The notes beneath the pieces are model-generated. The model saw nothing but the letters and a program-made list of their open reading frames with translations. It was not told where the DNA came from and ran no database searches. The position numbers and the translations under genes were made by a program. 64,000 bases of DNA from Paraburkholderia tagetis (GTDB lineage Bacteria > Pseudomonadota > Gammaproteobacteria > Burkholderiales > Burkholderiaceae): the NCBI RefSeq assembly GCF_022213065.1, contig NZ_JAKLJA010000004.1, forward strand, positions 297,252-361,251, read 5' to 3'. Positions 35,600-44,712 of this stretch are shown here, in pieces. Every line of letters begins with the position of its first letter. The first letter of the stretch is position 1.

Positions 35600-35618
35600 C
35601 TGTACAGTACCGGTACAG
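35600..35618. promoter_or_regulatory. CTGTAC-N7-GTACAG operator-like dyad
   Basis: A perfect 6-base inverted repeat with a 7-base spacer lies upstream of the LysE gene. CTGTAC/GTACAG half-sites are common for MocR/PdxR-type regulators. The likely regulator is encoded elsewhere or is one of the two MocR genes nearby. Confidence 0.5.
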
Positions 35619-35762
35619 ATTGGCGAACGAAAGCCGGTACGGAAGGGGAGGCGGTTGCGTTGAGCGCGCCGGGTTTCTCGCTGTGGCGAGGGCTCGATCC
35701 TCTCGATCTGACCGGCCCCACCACCGGCGCGTCGCAACCGCAGTCAAGGTAGGATGAGGGCC

Positions 35763-36695
35763 ATGAGCCAGCTTGCCCAAATCCCTGTAGACACCCGACG
35801 CACGCGCCTGTGGCCAATGGTTGTGATGGCGTTGGCGTTCTGTTTTCTATGGCAGAGCGCCTTCGCCCAGACGGACGAGCGGGCCGCGAGTCTGCGGGAC
35901 AAATATCAGAGCCTGACGCAACAGCTCGCGCACAACCCGTTTCAGCGGCCGTTGTACCTCGAATCGAAGGAGTTGCCGTCGGCACTCAACGGCGACATTT
36001 ACGGCGTGGTTAGCTATCCTTTCGCGGCGGTCAACGGCACGCTCAACGACCCGACTCAAGGCCCTGCCAACTGGTGCGACGTCTTGATCCTGCACTTGAA
36101 CACCAAGTACTGCCACGCATCGACTGGCGCCGGCGGTACGGTCCTCGCGGTGAATATCGGCAAGAAAACCGAGGAATCGCTTTCCTCGTCCTACCGGCTG
36201 CAATTCAACTATCGCGAGGTCGTGGGCACGCCGGATTATTTTCGCGTGGAACTCACCGCCGCCACGGGGCCGCTGAGCACGAAAGACTACCGGATCGTGC
36301 TCGAGGCGATACCCGTGGGCAAGAGCCGTACCTTCATCCATCTGACTTACGCCTACGGTTACGGTACGGCCGGGCGGCTCGCGATGAAAACCTATCTGGC
36401 GACGATCGGCAGTGGCAAGGTTGGCTTTTCCTCCACCACTGATTCATCGACGGGCGAGGTGCAATACATCGGCGGCGTGCGCGGTCTGGTGGAACGCAAC
36501 ACCGTGCGCTATTACCTCGCCATCGAGGCTTATCTGGGTGCGCTTTCCAGCCCGCCCAATGCTCGCCTCGACAAACGCCTCACTGACTGGTTCGATGCGA
36601 CCGAGCAGTATCCACGGCAATTGCATGAAGTCAGCCGCGCCGACTATCTGCAAATGAAGCACGCTGAGTATCAACGCCAGCAAATCGCGCAGTAG
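35763..36695 (+). CDS. exported protein of unknown function
   Basis: About 310 residues. A signal-anchor or Sec signal (LWPMVVMALAFCFLWQSAFAQ) precedes a mature domain of mixed alpha/beta character (LAHNPFQRPLYLESKE, GDIYGVVSYPFAAV, NTKYCHA). Two ATG codons 9 bases apart are possible starts. No known domain is recognised. It is probably periplasmic. Confidence 0.7.
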   Translation: MSQLAQIPVDTRRTRLWPMVVMALAFCFLWQSAFAQTDERAASLRDKYQSLTQQLAHNPFQRPLYLESKELPSALNGDIYGVVSYPFAAVNGTLNDPTQGPANWCDVLILHLNTKYCHASTGAGGTVLAVNIGKKTEESLSSSYRLQFNYREVVGTPDYFRVELTAATGPLSTKDYRIVLEAIPVGKSRTFIHLTYAYGYGTAGRLAMKTYLATIGSGKVGFSSTTDSSTGEVQYIGGVRGLVERNTVRYYLAIEAYLGALSSPPNARLDKRLTDWFDATEQYPRQLHEVSRADYLQMKHAEYQRQQIAQ

Positions 36696-37030
36696 TTCGC
36701 ACAGTAGTTCGCGCAGTGGGTGGCTCCGGCATCGGCATCGTGCACGCTCGCCTTACTCCAACGCGCTGACCACGCCCGCCGCCGATCCCGCCGAGCCGCT
36801 GCAAAAGCCGGCGTCGGCTACCGCGCCCAATCCGCATCTAATTTCCGCTAACAGGATGTCAAAAAGAGGGAATTAACGTCATTCACCATTTTTAAGATTC
36901 GCTTAAGAAATCTGTCATAGGCTCGGCTCTTTCGCCCACCGGTGTCGCAATGGCGCCGGTGCCGGTTCGAAGGCGGCGTGCTGCCCGCGCGGCTTTCCGC
37001 CAGTCATCCGTACCCGATCCGTACCAGCAG
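36696..37030. other. gene-free spacer before the M23 peptidase
   Basis: About 335 bases. The stretch 36850-36920 is AT-rich and may hold the peptidase promoter. Nothing else is seen. If the peptidase uses an earlier in-frame start (GTG/ATG near 36950), the spacer is shorter. Confidence 0.35.
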
Positions 37031-38251
37031 ATGCCCAAATTCGTATCGACGACTTCCCAGGGAGTCGCGGGTAGAGCCATGCTCATTGCCGCGCTCAGCA
37101 CCGCCTGCACAGCGTGGCTCTCGCACGAGATGCCGAGACCCGGCGCCGAGATATCGCTGCACGCCTCCGACGATCTCCCCGAGCGCGCCATGCGCGATCG
37201 CGGCCTCGCGCCCACGCCGAGTGCCGGCACGCCAGACGGCGCCGCGCCGAACGGCGCTGCGCCACGTGTCGCCACGCCAGGCGTCACCGCGCCGCGCGCC
37301 GCCACGCCGGGCGTCGCTACGCCGGGCGTCGCTACGCCGGGCGCCGCTACGCCGGGCGTCGCTACGCTCGCTCCCGCGAACGCCGTCGCCCCGGTCCCCA
37401 TTTATCGCGTCGAGTCCGCTCGGGTCACGCAGCGCTTTTCGGCCACGGCGAGCCAGTTGGGCGCCGATGCCGCCGCAACCGCGAAGCTCGCTCGCGCGCT
37501 CGCGGGCAAGCTCGACTTCCGGCACGATCTGCAGCCCGGCAGCCAGGTGCGCCTCGTGTTCCGCGACGGCGCGTCGAATGCCGCCGGCGCACAGGCGAGC
37601 GCGTCCGCCAAACCGGCGGGAACCGCAGGGAACGCCGCCGCTGCGCCTTCCGCCGCAGCCGACGACACGCCCGTCGCGATACGCATTTCCACGGGCAAGG
37701 AGTCGCACGACCTGTTCCTCTACCGCAAGCTCGGCGGCAAGGCGTTCTATTACAGCGCCGACGGCCAGCCGGCGGCGCCTTCGTTCCTGCGCTATCCGCT
37801 CGACTACACGCGCATCTCCTCGGCGTTCTCGCCGAACCGGCTCAACCCCGTCACGCACCGCTGGGCCGCGCACGAAGGCGTCGATTTCGCCGCGCCCGTG
37901 GGCACGCCCGTGCACGCGACCGCGCAGGGCACGGTGACGTTCGTGGGCCGGCAAACCGGCTATGGCCGCGTCATCAAGATCCAGAATTTCGGCGAATTTT
38001 CGACGACCTTCGCGCACCTCTCGCGTTTCACGAAGTCGTTGCACGTGGGCAGCCAGGTCAGCCAGGGCCAGGTGATCGGGTACGTGGGCAGGACGGGCTG
38101 GGCGACCGGGCCGCATCTGCACTATGAGGTCCATGTGGACCACGTGCCCGAGGATCCGCTCACGGTCGAGCTGCCGGTCCGCACGGCCCTGAACGGCAAG
38201 GATCTGGAGCATTTCGCGCAACAGGTCCAGCAACTCACGCCGATGCTGTGA
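37031..38251 (+). CDS. M23 family metallopeptidase
   Basis: About 406 residues from MPKFVSTTSQGV. A hydrophobic N-terminus (GRAMLIAALSTACTAWL) is followed by a low-complexity Ala-Thr-Pro-Gly-Val linker and a C-terminal LytM domain. The zinc motifs are HEGVDFAAPVGTPVHA (His and Asp) and HLHYEVHVD (HxH). All ligands are present, so a peptidoglycan endopeptidase or an amidase activator acting in the periplasm is likely. The start is uncertain; an in-frame extension to 36950 exists. Confidence 0.85.
   Translation: MPKFVSTTSQGVAGRAMLIAALSTACTAWLSHEMPRPGAEISLHASDDLPERAMRDRGLAPTPSAGTPDGAAPNGAAPRVATPGVTAPRAATPGVATPGVATPGAATPGVATLAPANAVAPVPIYRVESARVTQRFSATASQLGADAAATAKLARALAGKLDFRHDLQPGSQVRLVFRDGASNAAGAQASASAKPAGTAGNAAAAPSAAADDTPVAIRISTGKESHDLFLYRKLGGKAFYYSADGQPAAPSFLRYPLDYTRISSAFSPNRLNPVTHRWAAHEGVDFAAPVGTPVHATAQGTVTFVGRQTGYGRVIKIQNFGEFSTTFAHLSRFTKSLHVGSQVSQGQVIGYVGRTGWATGPHLHYEVHVDHVPEDPLTVELPVRTALNGKDLEHFAQQVQQLTPML
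37268..37366 (+). repeat. 15-base tandem repeat encoding VATPG units
   Basis: About six units of 15 bases inside the M23 peptidase gene encode a five-residue repeat (VATPG, with variants AATPG and VTAPR). It forms the flexible linker before the catalytic domain. Confidence 0.8.
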
Positions 38252-38386
38252 GTGTGGCGCGCGCGGTCTTTGCGGGCCGTGCCGCCTTGAGCCGGGGGCG
38301 AGCGCTTTATCGACTAAAGTGCGAGGTTATGCACCGGGCGCATTGACCAGGCGTAAATGCGCGTTTTTATCCCCAGGAGCCTCGCC

Positions 38387-38791
38387 ATGACCGAACACGG
38401 GCAGCATCCCCCATCCGTTCTGACGTTCCGGAGCGCGCACGATTTCGATACTACGATCTCGCGCCTCAAAGCGGTGCTCCAGCGCGCGGGCGCGGTCGTG
38501 TTCGCCGACGTGGACCAGCGCGAGGCGGCGATGCTTGCGGGCCTGACGCTGCGGCGCACCCGGCTCCTCATGTTCGGCAATCCGAAGGCGGGCACGCCGG
38601 TCATGGCGGCCAATCCGCACGCGGCGCTCGAATTGCCATTGCGGCTCGTGGTGTGGGAAGACGACGAAGGGCACGCGCAAGTGGACTATCGCGACGTGAC
38701 GCAAACGCTCGGGCCGCTCTACGCCATCGCGCCCGATCTGCTGGTTCCCTTGCAGCGCGTGACGGGGCTCTTGCAGGCCGCCGTGCAGTGA
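38387..38791 (+). CDS. DUF302 domain protein
   Basis: 134 residues from MTEHGQHPPSV, with AGGAG 7 bases upstream. The family pattern is clear: DFDTTISRLKAVLQRAGAVVFADVD, then LLMFGNPKAGTPVMAANPHAALELPLRLVVWEDDEG. DUF302 is a small soluble domain of unknown function, sometimes linked to metal or redox stress. It stands alone here. Confidence 0.88.
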   Translation: MTEHGQHPPSVLTFRSAHDFDTTISRLKAVLQRAGAVVFADVDQREAAMLAGLTLRRTRLLMFGNPKAGTPVMAANPHAALELPLRLVVWEDDEGHAQVDYRDVTQTLGPLYAIAPDLLVPLQRVTGLLQAAVQ

Positions 38792-38866
38792 GACGCGCGG
38801 TGCGCTAACCAGCGCCAGCGAGCCCGGCGCGCCGCGTGCGCACCGGCTCCACCTTCATCTCATCGC

Positions 38867-39124
38867 TTATTGCCCAAAAAATACATCGCATTCCGAACGA
38901 GGCCAGCAGGCCTTGCCCGTGCGATGGCCCGAGACGCTTTGCGTATCAGGCGTCCCCCCATACGACATATCGGTTTCGGCCTGAGCTGAAGCATCCGCAT
39001 CATCGGTCATCGTCTGATGCGCGCGCTGCTGCGAGACCGGCTCGTCCCTCGAGTGCGCAGTTGCAGGCCCACCGGCTGCCAATGCCGCCACGCAGCCGGC
39101 GATCAACGCCAATCGGATCTTCAT
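38867..39124 (-). CDS. small secreted protein
   Basis: 85 residues from MKIRLALIAGCVAAL, with AAGGAG before the ATG. A signal peptide ends near GPATAHS. The mature region is hydrophilic and ends with two cysteines (KACWPRSEC). No domain is recognised. Confidence 0.65.
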   Translation of the reverse strand: MKIRLALIAGCVAALAAGGPATAHSRDEPVSQQRAHQTMTDDADASAQAETDMSYGGTPDTQSVSGHRTGKACWPRSECDVFFGQ

Positions 39125-39637
39125 TTCCCTACTCCTTGCGGAGCACAACGCAAAAATGGCCCGGCGCGCGCACGGCCAATGCGTGGCAAACCCACGGCAA
39201 ACGCGCGGCGCACCACAGCGCCGTGCGCACTCGGGCGGAAGGCCGGGATGCCGGCGCAAAAGGCAGGCTGCCGGACGTGTTAGCTAACTAACTTGTGAAC
39301 GCGCCTCCGCCGGTTCGGGAGGCGGCGCAGCGTGGCGCGGCGCAAGAAGAAGGAGAGAGCGGGCGCGCAGAGAAAATCCGCGCTGCACTTTCGTTATAGC
39401 TCGCGCGCGCAAGAGTGCAACGGCGGCGCGCGCCGATAGTTGCACGTTTCTTTCGAAATTGAAATTTTCGCGAAAGCTTATGGAAATGAGGTGGTCGCCA
39501 TGCAGTCATGTTCGGATGTTGTAATGCGCTCGCCCTGATGTCAGGCAAATCGAACTGAATTGGGCCTGCATGGCGCGGCGGCGAATCTACACGCATTGGA
39601 CGCGCCGGCAGGCCGCTAAGACCAACTCGAAGAATCG
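39125..39637. other. gene-free region with two hairpins
   Basis: About 510 bases between two divergent genes. It contains a CGCCTCC/GGAGGCG hairpin (39302-39324) and a GTGCAAC/GTTGCAC dyad (39415-39445) around a GC-rich core, followed by GTTTCTTT. No gene is seen. One hairpin may end a short transcript or sit in a leader. Confidence 0.4.
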
Positions 39638-41332
39638 ATGGAGCCCAACCCTATGTATCGCATGTATCGCCGGGCATTACTCGCCGTGCCGTGCGCCGGC
39701 CTCGCCGCCACGCTGTTCGCGTGTGGCAGCAGCAACTCGAATACGCCGTCCGCAACCGCACAGGACGCGCTCTCGACCGCCACGCCCATCAAGCACCTCG
39801 TGGTGATCTACGGCGAGAACGTCTCGTTCGACCACTACTTCGCGACCTATCCGAGCGCTACGAACCCGTCGGGCGAGCCGGCTTTCACGGCCGCCACGGG
39901 CACGCCGGCCATCAACGGCCTCTCGGGCGCGCTGCTCACGGCCAACCCGAACTTCACGAACACGGCCAACGGCGCGGACGCCGCGAATCCGTTCCGCCTC
40001 GACCGCACCCAGGCCGCCACCGCCGACCAGAACCACGCCTACACGGCCGAGCAGCGCGCCGGCGACAACGGCGCGCTCGACCTGTTCCCGAAGTACACCG
40101 GCAACGCCACGAGCGGCGGCGCGGGCGCCTTCGGCACGAAGGGCCAGGTGATGGGCTACTTCGACGGCAACACGGTCACGGCACTGTGGAACTACGCGCA
40201 GAAGTTCGCGATGAGCGACAACGCGTGGACCACGACCTACGGTCCGTCCACGCCCGGCGCACTCGAAGTGGTGGCGGGCCAGACCAACGGTCTTCAGCTC
40301 GTGGTCTCGTCGAAGCAGCCGGCCACGGCTACTACTTCGTCGTACTACATTAACGACGGTGCGGGCGGCCTCACGATGATCAACGACGTCGATCCGGGCT
40401 ACGACGTGTGCTCGAGCACGACCGACACCGCCATGATCAACGCGAAGAACATTGGCGACCTGCTGAACGCGCAGAAGATCACGTGGGGCGGCTTCATGGG
40501 CGGCTTCAACCTGCAGACGACCAACTCGAACGGCACGACGGGCTGCAAGCGCAGCACGATCGCGTCGGCGGTGAACGCGTCCACGGCCGACTACATCCCG
40601 CACCACAACTGGTTCCAGTACTTTCAGTCGACCGCGAACCCGCAGCATACGCGCCCGAGCTCGACGGCCGCGATCGGCTCGAGCCTGGAGACGGACGGCA
40701 AGACGGCCGAGCCCGCGAACCACCAGTACGACTCCGACGACTTCTTTGCCGCCGTGAAGGCCGGCAACTACCCGTCGGTGAGCTTCCTGAAGGCGCCGGC
40801 CGCGCAGGACGCGCACGCAGGCTACTCGGATCCGCTCGACGAGCAGCAGTTCGTCACGAAGGTCGTGAACTTCCTGATGCAGCAGCCCGACTGGAAGAAC
40901 ACCGCCGTGGTCGTGACCTATGACGACTCGGACGGCTGGTACGACCATCAGTACATGGCGCCGGTGCATTCGTCGATGGCCACGGCCGACCAGCTCAACG
41001 GCAACGGCGTGTGCGGTAGCGGCACGCAGCCCGTGGGCGTCGCGGGCGCGCCGGTCAACGGCCGCTGCGGTCCGGGCACGCGCATCCCGTTCGTGGTGAT
41101 TTCGCCGTGGGCGAAGGCGAATTACGTGGATCACACCTTCATCGACCAGGCCTCGGTGGTGCGCTTCATCGAAGACAACTGGCTCGGCAGCGCGCGTCTC
41201 GGTGGCGGTTCGTTCGACGCGGCGGCGGGCGACATGCGCGGCATGTTCGATTTCGGCGGCAAGGGCAACTTGCCGGTCCTGTATCTCGACGGCTCGCAAG
41301 GCACGCAATTGAGCGCCGCGCCGGCGATGTGA
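39638..41332 (+). CDS. phospholipase C / acid phosphatase family lipoprotein
   Basis: 564 residues of the phosphoesterase family (PF04185: non-haemolytic phospholipase C and AcpA-type acid phosphatases). The N-terminus is a lipoprotein signal with the lipobox LFAC. The family motif GENVSFDHYFATYP holds the nucleophile region, and later PHHNWFQYF and YDDSDGWYDHQ supply metal ligands. An ATG 15 bases downstream has a good GGAG and may be the true start. It is probably anchored outside the inner membrane. The substrate is not decided. Confidence 0.87.
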   Translation: MEPNPMYRMYRRALLAVPCAGLAATLFACGSSNSNTPSATAQDALSTATPIKHLVVIYGENVSFDHYFATYPSATNPSGEPAFTAATGTPAINGLSGALLTANPNFTNTANGADAANPFRLDRTQAATADQNHAYTAEQRAGDNGALDLFPKYTGNATSGGAGAFGTKGQVMGYFDGNTVTALWNYAQKFAMSDNAWTTTYGPSTPGALEVVAGQTNGLQLVVSSKQPATATTSSYYINDGAGGLTMINDVDPGYDVCSSTTDTAMINAKNIGDLLNAQKITWGGFMGGFNLQTTNSNGTTGCKRSTIASAVNASTADYIPHHNWFQYFQSTANPQHTRPSSTAAIGSSLETDGKTAEPANHQYDSDDFFAAVKAGNYPSVSFLKAPAAQDAHAGYSDPLDEQQFVTKVVNFLMQQPDWKNTAVVVTYDDSDGWYDHQYMAPVHSSMATADQLNGNGVCGSGTQPVGVAGAPVNGRCGPGTRIPFVVISPWAKANYVDHTFIDQASVVRFIEDNWLGSARLGGGSFDAAAGDMRGMFDFGGKGNLPVLYLDGSQGTQLSAAPAM

Positions 41333-41535
41333 TCGACGCCCGGCGCAAGGCCAACCAGGGGCGCGCATGCTGTGAAGCGCGCCCTCGGCTGCGCACTCGC
41401 TAGAGGCCTCGCCCCGGGCTTTTGCATCGCTTGTCCATACCGATTCGGTGACGTCGGCCGAGTCCCACGCCGTGTCGCGCATCCTCGAGATCGCACACGG
41501 CTTTCGGCTTTCTGGTCCGCCAGGAACAACGCAAT

Positions 41536-43029
41536 ATGTCCGAGTTTTCCTCTTCCTCTTCCTCTTCCTCTTCCTCTTCCTCTTCCTCTTCCTCTTCCTC
41601 TTCCTCTTCTGCTTCTTCCTCGCCCCCTGCGGCAAGCGTCAAGGCGAAGCCTGGGCGCTTCACGTCACGCTTCGCGTCACGCCTCGCCGCAGTCGGCGCA
41701 GCCGCCGCGCTGGCTTTCTGTGCCTACGCCGTGGCATTTCCCGCCCACGTGCCCGAGCCCGTTGGCGCTATCGTCGAGAATCTCACCGGCGCGAATCCGC
41801 ATCCGGTCGTGTTGCAGCGCCCGCCCGTGGCGCCGCTTTCAGCCATGGCCCAGCTCGGCAAGCAGCTCTTTTTCGACCCGGCGCTTTCGGCTTCGGGCAA
41901 GCAGTCGTGCGCCTCGTGCCATAGCCCCGAGCACGCCTATGGGCCGCCCAACGGACTCGACGTGCAGCAGGGCGGGCTCGCGCTGACGCAGCAGGGCTAC
42001 CGTCCGCCGCCGTCGCTCATGTATCTGTATCGCCAGCCGAATTTCAGCATCGGCCCCGACGCGGGCGAAAACGACGACGCGCCCACGGTGGCACAGCAGG
42101 CCACGGCCGCCGCCGGTGTGGTGAAATCGCAGAAGACCGCGGGCGGCCCGTCGACCTCGGTGGAGAGGGTGCCGCAAGGCGGGCTCTTCTGGGACGGCCG
42201 CGCCGACACCTTGCAGCAGCAAGCCTATGGCCCGCTGCTCAATCCGGTGGAGATGGCGAACACGAGCGTCGACCAGGTGGCCGCGAAGTTGCAGCACGCG
42301 TCCTACGCGAAGCGCTTCACGGAATTGTTCGGACCGCGAATCTTCGACAATCGCAAACTGCTCGTCTCCGAAGCGATGTTCGCGATCTCGCGCTATCAGG
42401 TGGAGGATCCGTCGTTCCATCCGTACAACAGCAAGTACGACCGCTGGCTGGAAGGGCACGCGCGCCTCACGCAGGCCGAGTTGCGCGGGCTGCGCCTCTT
42501 CAACGATTCCAATAAGGCGAACTGCGCGGGCTGCCACCTCTCCAAGCCGGGCAAGGATGGCCTGCCGCCGATGTTCACCGATTACCAGTACGAGGCGCTC
42601 GGCGTGCCGCGCAACGGCAAGCTCGCGCAGAACCGCGACCCGCATTTCTTCGATCTGGGCGTGTGCGGGCCGTTTCGCGCGGACATGAAGGACCAGACGC
42701 AGTATTGCGGCATGTTCCTCACGCCCACGCTGCGCAATTCGGCTGCGCGCACGGTGTTCTTCCACAACGGCATCTATCACGACCTCGATCGGGTGATGGC
42801 GTTCTACAACGAGCGCAACACCGATCCGGGCAAGTTCTACCCGCGCGACGCCAGGGGCAAGATCGAGAAATACGACGACATCCCGCCGCAATACCGGAGC
42901 AACGTGGATGTGACGGATGCGCCGTTCGACCGCAAGTTCGGCGACAAGCCGGCGATGAACGACGACGAGATCCGCGACCTCGTCGCGTTTCTGAAGACGC
43001 TCAACGACGATCCGGTGTCGCCGCCTTGA
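41536..43029 (+). CDS. di-haem cytochrome c peroxidase family protein
   Basis: 497 residues with two haem c sites, CASCH at residues 125-129 and CAGCH in ANCAGCHLSKPG. The MauG/CcpA-type peroxidase layout is present (GKQLFFDPALSASGKQSC, LFWDGRADTLQQQA). The N-terminus is MSEF followed by 21 serines from a TCCTCT microsatellite, then a hydrophobic helix (LAAVGAAAALAFCAYAVAF) that is a signal or anchor. It is convergent with the cupin and ba3-oxidase operon and may draw electrons from the same c-type pool. Confidence 0.9.
   Translation: MSEFSSSSSSSSSSSSSSSSSSSSSASSSPPAASVKAKPGRFTSRFASRLAAVGAAAALAFCAYAVAFPAHVPEPVGAIVENLTGANPHPVVLQRPPVAPLSAMAQLGKQLFFDPALSASGKQSCASCHSPEHAYGPPNGLDVQQGGLALTQQGYRPPPSLMYLYRQPNFSIGPDAGENDDAPTVAQQATAAAGVVKSQKTAGGPSTSVERVPQGGLFWDGRADTLQQQAYGPLLNPVEMANTSVDQVAAKLQHASYAKRFTELFGPRIFDNRKLLVSEAMFAISRYQVEDPSFHPYNSKYDRWLEGHARLTQAELRGLRLFNDSNKANCAGCHLSKPGKDGLPPMFTDYQYEALGVPRNGKLAQNRDPHFFDLGVCGPFRADMKDQTQYCGMFLTPTLRNSAARTVFFHNGIYHDLDRVMAFYNERNTDPGKFYPRDARGKIEKYDDIPPQYRSNVDVTDAPFDRKFGDKPAMNDDEIRDLVAFLKTLNDDPVSPP
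41548..41607 (+). repeat. hexanucleotide microsatellite (TCCTCT) x10
   Basis: Ten perfect copies of TCCTCT lie in frame at the 5' end of the cytochrome c peroxidase gene and encode a polyserine tract. Unit changes would alter length by two serines without a frameshift. Confidence 0.95.
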
Positions 43030-43061
43030 CCTGATTGCGGCCGGCCTGCGGAGAAGGGCGC

Positions 43062-43400
43062 CTACTTGCGCTCGTGCGCGAGATGAATCGTGACGATGAC
43101 CGAGGCGTCGTCGAGCGCTTCAAGCGCGTGCGGCTCGCCCGCGCCCAGCAGCAGCATCTCGCCCGCCTGCATCGTGAGCGGCTCGCCGCTCACGAAAAAG
43201 CGGATCACGCCTTCGACGCATTGCACGGTGATCTCGCCGGGCACGCTATGTTCGGGCAACTGCTTGCCCGCCGGCAGCACGAGGCGTATCACCTCGAGTT
43301 GCGCGGAGCGGATCAGCGTGGTCGACTTCGCGTCCTTGAGCGTGCCGCCGAGCGGACGCACATCGAAGACTTCGCCCGGCGTGGCGTGAGCAATGGCCAT
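43062..43400 (-). CDS. small cupin-domain protein
   Basis: 112 residues with GGAGAGA before the ATG. A single cupin barrel shows the motifs LPEHSVPGEITVQCVEG and EMLLLGAGEPHALEA. Only some metal ligands are kept (HS, then E, H). It may be a metal-binding sensor or enzyme of unknown substrate. It follows OsmC by 15 bases and looks like the last gene of the ba3-oxidase operon. Confidence 0.85.
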   Translation of the reverse strand: MAIAHATPGEVFDVRPLGGTLKDAKSTTLIRSAQLEVIRLVLPAGKQLPEHSVPGEITVQCVEGVIRFFVSGEPLTMQAGEMLLLGAGEPHALEALDDASVIVTIHLAHERK

Positions 43401-43415
43401 GATCGTCTCTCCGGC

Positions 43416-43847
43416 TCAGGACACGAGTTTCGCGTTCAGCGTGATTTTCGCGTTGTTGGCGAACAGTTTCGACACGGGGCAGTTCTCCTTGGCACCGGTC
43501 GCGAGCTTCTCGAAGGCGGCCTGGTCGATGCCCGGAATCTTCGCGCTCATGTCGAGCTGGCAGGCCGTGATCGAAAAGCCTTCGCCCACTTTTTCGAGCG
43601 TGACCGTCGACTTCGTTTCGATGCTGTCGGCCTTGAAGCCCGCCTCGGTGAGAAAGAGCGAGAACGCCATCGTGAAGCAGCCCGCGTGCGCGGCGCCGAT
43701 CAGTTCCTCGGGATTGGTGCCGGGGCCGCTCTCGAAGCGCGAGGCGAAGCCGTAGGGCGCGTCCTTGAGTACGCCGGTCTGGGTCGAGATCGAGCCCTGG
43801 CCGTCCTTGATGCCGCCATGCCATTTGGCGGTTGCCGTCTTTTGCAT
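43416..43847 (-). CDS. OsmC family peroxiredoxin
   Basis: 143 residues from MQKTATAKWHGGIKDG. The two reactive cysteines are Cys57 (HAGCFTMAFS) and Cys123 (ENCPVSKL), with the same spacing as E. coli OsmC. It reduces organic hydroperoxides in the cytoplasm. It lies 67 bases after the cytochrome gene of the oxidase operon, so it is probably co-transcribed as oxidative-stress protection. Confidence 0.92.
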   Translation of the reverse strand: MQKTATAKWHGGIKDGQGSISTQTGVLKDAPYGFASRFESGPGTNPEELIGAAHAGCFTMAFSLFLTEAGFKADSIETKSTVTLEKVGEGFSITACQLDMSAKIPGIDQAAFEKLATGAKENCPVSKLFANNAKITLNAKLVS

Positions 43848-43914
43848 GATGTGTCTCCACAAGAGCGAGGGGGAAAGCGCGATGCGCGCAAGCGGCATGC
43901 CGCGCGCCGCCCCG

Positions 43915-44712
43915 TTATGGACGTGCGCCGCCCGCGTACCAGGCCGCCGCCGCGTCGATTTCCTCGGCGGTCATGTTGCGCGCGATGTTGCGCATCTGCT
44001 CGGAAATGTCGTTGTGGCGCGTGCCGTCCGCGAAGGCTGCAAGCTGGGCCTTGGTGTAGACCGCCGGCAGGCCGTCGAGCCAGGGGCTGCCCACCTTGTG
44101 GTCGACGCCGCCGTGGCACGAGGCGCACGCCGGGATATTGCGCATCGGCGCGCCGAGCACGACGATCGCGGGCGGCTCGCCGCGCACGCGCGCCGCGGGC
44201 GGCAGCGAGGCGTAATAGGCCGCGAGGTCGCGCATGTCCTGGTCCGAGAGATGCTGCGCCATCGGCGTCATGACCGCGTTCTTGCGCGCGCCGCTCTGGA
44301 AGTCGAGCAGTTCCTTGTACACCACGCCCGCGAACTGGCCCGCGAGATTCGGCGAATTGGCCTCGCTCATGCCCTTTGGACCGTGGCACATCGTGCAGCG
44401 CAGTGAGAGCGTGGTGCCGCGTCCGATCGAGAGCGGGGTGGCGTCGTCGAGCATGTGCGGCGTGAGCTCGACCGTGCTGACCTTGTAGCCGGGCGTAACC
44501 GGCATCAGCGGCGTGCCCGCCTGATACCACTGGCGCGGCACGCCGGCCGCGCTGCAAATGGCGTTCCAGATGCCCTGGAACTGCGCATCGCGTTGCACGG
44601 AAGGCAGCCAGACGAAGCCGATCAGCGCGGAACCCACGAGCGCGAGTATCGTCGCGCCCACGCTCGCGCGGAACCACATATTGCGTAACGTGAACAGGCG
44701 TTCTTCGCTCAT
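43915..44712 (-). CDS. membrane-anchored di-haem cytochrome c
   Basis: 265 residues from MSEERLFTLRNMWF, with GGAG upstream. One N-terminal membrane helix (ASVGATILALVGSALIGFVWL) anchors two cytochrome c domains with CTMCH and CASCH haem sites. Its start overlaps the stop of oxidase subunit I (ATGA). It is likely the electron donor to the ba3 oxidase. Confidence 0.9.
   Translation of the reverse strand: MSEERLFTLRNMWFRASVGATILALVGSALIGFVWLPSVQRDAQFQGIWNAICSAAGVPRQWYQAGTPLMPVTPGYKVSTVELTPHMLDDATPLSIGRGTTLSLRCTMCHGPKGMSEANSPNLAGQFAGVVYKELLDFQSGARKNAVMTPMAQHLSDQDMRDLAAYYASLPPAARVRGEPPAIVVLGAPMRNIPACASCHGGVDHKVGSPWLDGLPAVYTKAQLAAFADGTRHNDISEQMRNIARNMTAEEIDAAAAWYAGGARP

Noticed and set aside
37268..37366. 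Possible regulatory repeat array
   Set aside because: The units are in frame in the M23 gene and encode a regular five-residue linker.
39677..41635. A 650-codon minus-strand frame with a Lys-Arg repeat
   Set aside because: It lies opposite the phospholipase-type gene; the Lys/Arg repeat is only the microsatellite read backwards.
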